Origin: a virus
Reading direction: 5' to 3' (one strand)
Length of the DNA: 46,616 nt
IMG/VR virus record: IMGVR_UViG_3300025141_014699
Coordinates: 1 to 46,616 of that record
This document shows positions 43,201-46,616 of the stretch, piece by piece; position 1 is the first letter of the stretch, and the number at the start of each line of letters is the position of its first letter. The notes beneath the pieces were generated by a model that was given only the letters and a program-made list of their open reading frames with translations, made no database searches and was not told where the DNA came from. The translations under genes were made by a program, and so were the position numbers.

Positions 43201-43835
43201 ACGCAACTGGGTCTGGGTTTGAATCAGCAAAGATTGTTATAGTTCCAGAAACATTCTACTTTAGTCATCTTTCACCTAAATTTGACATAGCACAAACTGA
43301 TAATAAGATAAGAATTAGAAGCTATGAAACAGCAAGGCTTGTAAAAGAAAATATCTATGCTACAGCTGCACCATCCTATGAGGTACTTAGAAGCGAAGAG
43401 CCTAATGATGATACAAGATTTTCAATAGATTTTTCATCAGTAAAAGCATTAGACGACGATATAATGAACATTTTTGGAACATTAGAGTTTTTTGATGATG
43501 CGCTCGGAAGACCCAACCTTCTTTTTGATGATTTTTATCCAGATATGGATCAGCTAAGAAAGATCTACTTTGATAGGTTGACAGGTGTTCCAGACTACCA
43601 GATTTTCTTTAAGATGTATAAGTGGTTTAATGGAGCAATGGGATCAATAATAACACAGCTAATTCCGCGAAAGACTAAGTTTTTAGGAATAAACTTTGTT
43701 ATAGAGTCTCATGTCTTGGAAAGAAATAGATTTAGATACTTATTTGATGATATCTATCTTAAGGCACTAGATAGAAATACTGAAAGAGGCAATCTTCTTC
43801 TTTCACAAATCGTAGGAACGATGAAGAAGTTTTAG
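40224..43835 (+). CDS. Large baseplate/adhesin protein: two LamG-like domains around a tail-protein-I-like core
   Basis: This protein has 1203 residues. A first LamG-like lectin fold covers about 172-340 (NPFSFEFLLRPV ... GALDEFRVFHSIRT). Residues 490-645 hold a core ending IWRRILINLNEITRSKGTVHSVKAIIRAAGI, which resembles phage tail protein I (P2 gpI family). A second LamG-like fold covers about 699-930 (FTYEAIYQFP ... GQVSQIRFWSSALEESSW). The C-terminus has LIPRKTKFLGINFVIESHVLERNRFRY. It probably acts as a gp7/gp8-position baseplate protein that also binds glycans. The order after gp6 is as in T4-like phages. Confidence 0.7.
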   Translation: MSSNRNVNNTGKPRLFSPSMLREEAKYAPPTRVKLKSLSNTNFESTSSFRYDDPGIGLKSTQEIPLDWSRFENHTFFNSAQSKVNIAFDKIINEYPFDGTAVEVEAFEDGLTGYEFYVYEQFPKNRGYLNLSGATHPHSEKEGTYIKVIDSAGSQFPDFSRLNNGEAIIDFGLNPFSFEFLLRPVPAQNEHQIIFQKRDAADRTVSLFLSGAASERSTDIIFTIASGSGKLIASASVEKGKFSHICTTYDRGDTNKLKIFVSESLVSTSSRAFEFGSLSFNRPPLFIGSGSAVSIPGYFNLGSPAETSLSPLQTLSGALDEFRVFHSIRTIEQQQEDARKDIYASDDLKLYFKFNEPSGSFNIESVVLDSSGNSLHSRISNFSSEMRNTASIANPMTEENIKRCPILFPSFGEVNGLNTVLLNSASFYDSENPNIITKMLPIHYLLEGQAAQGLATEDGQIGNIITANSIPGSAKIGSAQYMTAFLFIWAKFFDEIKIFIDHFADVLHPDYDDAETVAAKFLPFVANYYGVQLPAIFPGTDPTQFIAGENIQDSYSRSLRSLFYIQTEIWRRILINLNEITRSKGTVHSVKAIIRAAGINPDSLMAIREYGGPTKRALVGLRQTSTEVANSLEFSGSLAKVSEGTLSAQGISPNKPFIMSAPLSSSRVEVGFPEPVGTFVHKRQFHPHGISDNRSDGMLTSGSFTYEAIYQFPKSIRNHFQVQSLARLHVTGTNDPSINQSVLANLTVVSGTENSLTSSGSTLRLFVRSSDNGGNTLNLFLTGVNIFDGNLWNVSFGRERSDQKKITDANYYLANKVSTAGSSSYFLRCARNAFGEVKQVFTTSSFFMETPDTDEDMFEVYNNQFNTSGSFVVIGSQSIGGTAEELFLNDAINVADQARATNFDGQVSQIRFWSSALEESSWLEHVRNFKSLGVDDPLVHFNFDTKPTGSFGRLRMDLSIDQEVTAANLHYNKNFRSQVGEIVLNDFSQNSFYATGSGFESAKIVIVPETFYFSHLSPKFDIAQTDNKIRIRSYETARLVKENIYATAAPSYEVLRSEEPNDDTRFSIDFSSVKALDDDIMNIFGTLEFFDDALGRPNLLFDDFYPDMDQLRKIYFDRLTGVPDYQIFFKMYKWFNGAMGSIITQLIPRKTKFLGINFVIESHVLERNRFRYLFDDIYLKALDRNTERGNLLLSQIVGTMKKF

Positions 43836-43844
43836 GAGTAAAAA

Positions 43845-44834
43845 ATGTCAATTAAGCCGTGGGTAGACGCACCTGCTAATGATACTGGCACTCCAGTTAG
43901 TGACCCGTGGCGTCTCGCTAAGCAGGCAGCAATAGATGCAGGAGAGCTCGCGGCAAGCGGAGCAATGAACACGTCAGAGATCGATAGATTTAGGCAAGGC
44001 GTAAACACTAGGGGCCCATCTGACTTTGTTAAATCGATGCTACCGTGGATGTCTGACAGGGGGTTTCCTGATAAGGCGGGTGAGAAATTTGATCCCACCA
44101 TTGAAAAACACATCTATGGCCAGCCGAAGCTTTTTGAAGATCTCGGTAATGCTGGGCCGTTTAATGACAAGTTTGCACCTTTTGATGACATAGCAGATCT
44201 AGATGATCCTGTCGCGTTTATAAAAGATCCGGGAACACAAAGGTACCCAGTTGTCTTGCTCAGCCCGAATTGGCTGGATCCCGCATCGATGGATGGGATA
44301 ATAGAGCCCCTAGCGGTGAGGCAGTCTTTTACAAATGCCTCAATAGAAGGCCCGTGGCTTGCACACGACATTAGAGCATCATTACAACCCACTGTTGGAC
44401 CCGAGATTTTAGGTTATAATATTGAGATCTCAACATTTGTTCAATTCGAACCACAAGATGTTATAAGACCATTTCTAGATTCACAAGATATTGCTATGTC
44501 ATCTGGAAGCTATGCGACAATCTCAAGTGGAAAATATACAGCAATATCTAGCGAAGGATACGCATTCCCAATCCCGCAGACAATAGATCCTTTTGACGAT
44601 GTTGATGCTGATAATTTCAACACAACTGACATAGACTTTAATCAGTTTGAGATATCAGGATCATTTATGTCCACTGGTAAGTTTATAGAAGATCCTAGAT
44701 TTGGTATCCTTGGTAAGAGCTCAACAGTGGGCTTTATTCAACGTGGTGGAAGCTATGTTGTTAATGATGACATATCTGGAAACAGAAGAGTTAACGGTGT
44801 AGATTCAATAGCATTTGCAGGATGGCTTAAGTAA
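43845..44834 (+). CDS. Unknown virion-cluster protein (329 residues)
   Basis: I do not recognise this protein. It is acidic, rich in Asp, Pro and Phe, with no membrane segment and a short repeat-like stretch (GSYATISSGKYTAISSEGYA, near residues 219-238). The N-terminal region reads like an extended or assembly segment (WVDAPANDTGTPVSDPWRLAKQAAIDAG). The ending GFIQRGGSYVVNDDISGNRRVNGVDSIAF is beta-like. Tight spacing to the adhesin genes on both sides, with a one-base overlap downstream, argues for a structural role. Confidence 0.6.
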   Translation: MSIKPWVDAPANDTGTPVSDPWRLAKQAAIDAGELAASGAMNTSEIDRFRQGVNTRGPSDFVKSMLPWMSDRGFPDKAGEKFDPTIEKHIYGQPKLFEDLGNAGPFNDKFAPFDDIADLDDPVAFIKDPGTQRYPVVLLSPNWLDPASMDGIIEPLAVRQSFTNASIEGPWLAHDIRASLQPTVGPEILGYNIEISTFVQFEPQDVIRPFLDSQDIAMSSGSYATISSGKYTAISSEGYAFPIPQTIDPFDDVDADNFNTTDIDFNQFEISGSFMSTGKFIEDPRFGILGKSSTVGFIQRGGSYVVNDDISGNRRVNGVDSIAFAGWLK

Positions 44835-46616
44835 TGCCTAAAACGATAAAGACAAAATTTGATCCGACTGGCGATTTCGTAACAGTGGGAGAGAATTCTC
44901 CTAATGTGTCAGCAGGAACGGTTACAGCCACGTATAATAAGAGTTTAAATCTCATAGGGTGGTGGAAGTTTGATGCAGGGTTGAATCCAAATACATTCCC
45001 TACAGCAATAGTTGCTCCAGACACCGTCGACCAGACGGGTAGGGGAAACAATGTGAAGTATGAAACCGCTGATTACTCACCATACCTTAGTTCTAATCCT
45101 CCCTCAAAATCTCACTGGATCCAGGACTACTCTCTATCGTTTAGCAATAATGTCAACGGTCCTGGAGGCTCAAATGACTATGGCTACGTGGAAAACCCAC
45201 CAGACGATCTTTTTTCATTTGGACGACAGAACCCTACGCCGACTGACTATCCTTTTAGCGTGTCATGTTGGGTATACCCTACAAGCCTTGAAGATACGAC
45301 ACACCAGCTAATAAGAAAAGTTGACTTCGACGATGACAACTACGAGTGGCAGATCTTTCTCCACGACGCGGTTGGCGATGGAACCCACTCAAGAATTTAT
45401 TTTTATCTATACAATAATGACGACTCCGCCACCTACGTATGGGTTAGGTCGTCTTCGACTTCCATCAAAATTAATCAGTGGAATCACGTAGTAGTGACAT
45501 ATGACGGCCGTGGAGGAGCTACAGCCGATGATGGTATGAATATCTATATAAACGGTGTCAACAACATCAACTTTCGAGCAGGCGACGGCAGCTACGTCGC
45601 GATGGCAGTAACTAGTTGCACTATGAAAATAGGAGCATATCTTTCCAGCGGCACCCCAACCCAGGAGTTTAGAGGTGATTTAGCGTCTATGTGCATCTGG
45701 AACGCAGAGCTTAGCGCAGCAGATGCGCAGGCCCTCTATGAGTCAAAAAATGGCTCATACCAGATGATGACAGGGTATCTCAATAATCCGTACAAGACAG
45801 TGATATCTGATCGTGATAACATGACAGGGTCATATCCCACGATACTTAGAACAACTGGAAGAAGGTCAACATCAGGAAAGGGTCCGGGTGGAAAGGCAGA
45901 TCCATTTGATGATACAAGGGTTGTTAACTTTGGGGCATCAAGAACCATCGTATATCCATTTGTTCTTACAAAATATGATACAGCAAAGTATGAGTCAAAC
46001 TGGGTGGCAAGTCCAAACTTATCACCAGGGACCATGTGGCTTTCGGGAGGGCTGGGAATTCCAGACAGTCCACCCATCGATGCATCAGGAGAAGCTCTTC
46101 CAGGATTATCAGATCAAGGCCTCATACCATCCGTTCGACAGGGATTGCAGTTTGCTCCGTTTGCTGAAAACAGGATTTATTTAGAAGACACACCTTTCTA
46201 TCTCACAGGAACAAATCCGAGTGTTTATCCTAGCTTTGGTTCACGCCTAGCAGACAAGGTTCAGATCAAGATAGGACTGGGATCTGTTTCTGACTCATTT
46301 GTATCGAGATATTCACTAAGCGGAACAATGAGCGAAAGAAAGGCATACGGCTGGCCTGGATCCCACACGGGAGGCGATCCAGCATCAGAACCATCACATC
46401 GTGTCGAAGGCCTAGCTGAAGAGGAGCACACTGGATTTCTGTATTACAACCCTGCGAAGAGACGCTGGGAGGATATTGGTGTAAGAGATCCTCAGACAGG
46501 TGCAAACCTTCACTACAATTCATGGTACACTGAAGTATCAGGCACATATGCTAACTGGGTCCCACCTAACCCAATCTCGTATCTTTCAACATACTCTCCA
46601 GGCACTCCAGGCACCT
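44834..46616 (+). CDS. LamG-domain virion adhesin, 3' partial
   Basis: The ATG overlaps the previous stop by one base. I translated the frame to the right edge and found no stop, so at least 594 codons belong to one gene. Residues 35-300 are a clear concanavalin-type LamG domain: LIGWWKFDAGLN, PFSVSCWVYPTSL, INQWNHVVVTYDGRGG, MNIYINGVNN, FRGDLASMCIWNAELSAADAQALYES. After it come Pro/Gly-rich segments (SGTMSERKAYGWPGSHTGG) and a final PGTPGT at the edge, perhaps the start of a collagen-like or repeat stretch. The likely function is binding of host surface glycan. Confidence 0.85.
   Translation, partial: MPKTIKTKFDPTGDFVTVGENSPNVSAGTVTATYNKSLNLIGWWKFDAGLNPNTFPTAIVAPDTVDQTGRGNNVKYETADYSPYLSSNPPSKSHWIQDYSLSFSNNVNGPGGSNDYGYVENPPDDLFSFGRQNPTPTDYPFSVSCWVYPTSLEDTTHQLIRKVDFDDDNYEWQIFLHDAVGDGTHSRIYFYLYNNDDSATYVWVRSSSTSIKINQWNHVVVTYDGRGGATADDGMNIYINGVNNINFRAGDGSYVAMAVTSCTMKIGAYLSSGTPTQEFRGDLASMCIWNAELSAADAQALYESKNGSYQMMTGYLNNPYKTVISDRDNMTGSYPTILRTTGRRSTSGKGPGGKADPFDDTRVVNFGASRTIVYPFVLTKYDTAKYESNWVASPNLSPGTMWLSGGLGIPDSPPIDASGEALPGLSDQGLIPSVRQGLQFAPFAENRIYLEDTPFYLTGTNPSVYPSFGSRLADKVQIKIGLGSVSDSFVSRYSLSGTMSERKAYGWPGSHTGGDPASEPSHRVEGLAEEEHTGFLYYNPAKRRWEDIGVRDPQTGANLHYNSWYTEVSGTYANWVPPNPISYLSTYSPGTPGT

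Noticed and set aside
45060-46184. Short frames at 45060-45311 and 45888-46184 on the + strand
   Set aside because: Both lie in other frames of the LamG gene, which is open from 44834 to the edge with clear domain motifs.

Overview
The window looks like part of the late (virion) region of a large, AT-rich, T4-like myovirus. The structural genes are recognisable as gp25-like and gp6-like baseplate wedge proteins, a gp5-like spike and long repeat-rich tail fibres, and there is a gp55-like late sigma factor. The style (marine-type fibre endings such as a YDLGS...RWANIYTGDLHLRNEKG motif, LamG-domain virion proteins, very short gaps) suggests an aquatic phage. ADP-heptose enzymes suggest a Gram-negative host. 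All supported genes are on the + strand, packed with 1-47 base overlaps or short gaps. No gap exceeds about 85 bases, and I saw no tRNA, rRNA, IS element or CRISPR array.

Region 1 (1-6067) holds two very long fibre/adhesin genes built from repeats: six copies of a module of about 52 residues, a TGSxxx hexapeptide run, and 42- and 62-residue duplications. The first gene is cut by the left edge and reads in frame from base 3.

Region 2 (6138-32169) is an island of about 26 kb made almost entirely of glycan genes. It contains many GT2, GT4, GT9 and unassigned glycosyltransferases and an ADP-L-glycero-D-manno-heptose section (hldD, an HldE-type adenylyltransferase, an HldE-type kinase, a small HAD phosphatase and a cupin). 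It also has a carbamoyltransferase, two B12-binding radical SAM enzymes, a tandem pair of PLOD-like glycosyltransferases, a sulfotransferase, a NeuA-NeuB fusion for nonulosonic acid, a short UDP-sugar dehydrogenase, a second epimerase and, oddly, a Cas4/RecB-like Fe-S nuclease. Together these could make at least two activated sugars (ADP-heptose and a CMP-nonulosonate) and build, oxidise, sulfate, carbamoylate and perhaps methylate a glycan. Because the island lies between fibre and baseplate genes, decoration of the virion (especially the Ser/Thr/Gly-rich fibres) is a reasonable hypothesis. Remodelling of the host surface is the main alternative.

Region 3 (32166-33572) has a small membrane protein, the gp55-like sigma factor and a possible gp16-like small terminase. 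Region 4 (33575-46616) is the baseplate and adhesin cluster: gp5-like spike, a hydrophobic proline-rich protein, gp25-like, gp6-like, a DNRLRE-like protein, a 1203-residue LamG/tail-protein-I-like protein, an unknown virion-type protein and a LamG protein that runs off the right edge.
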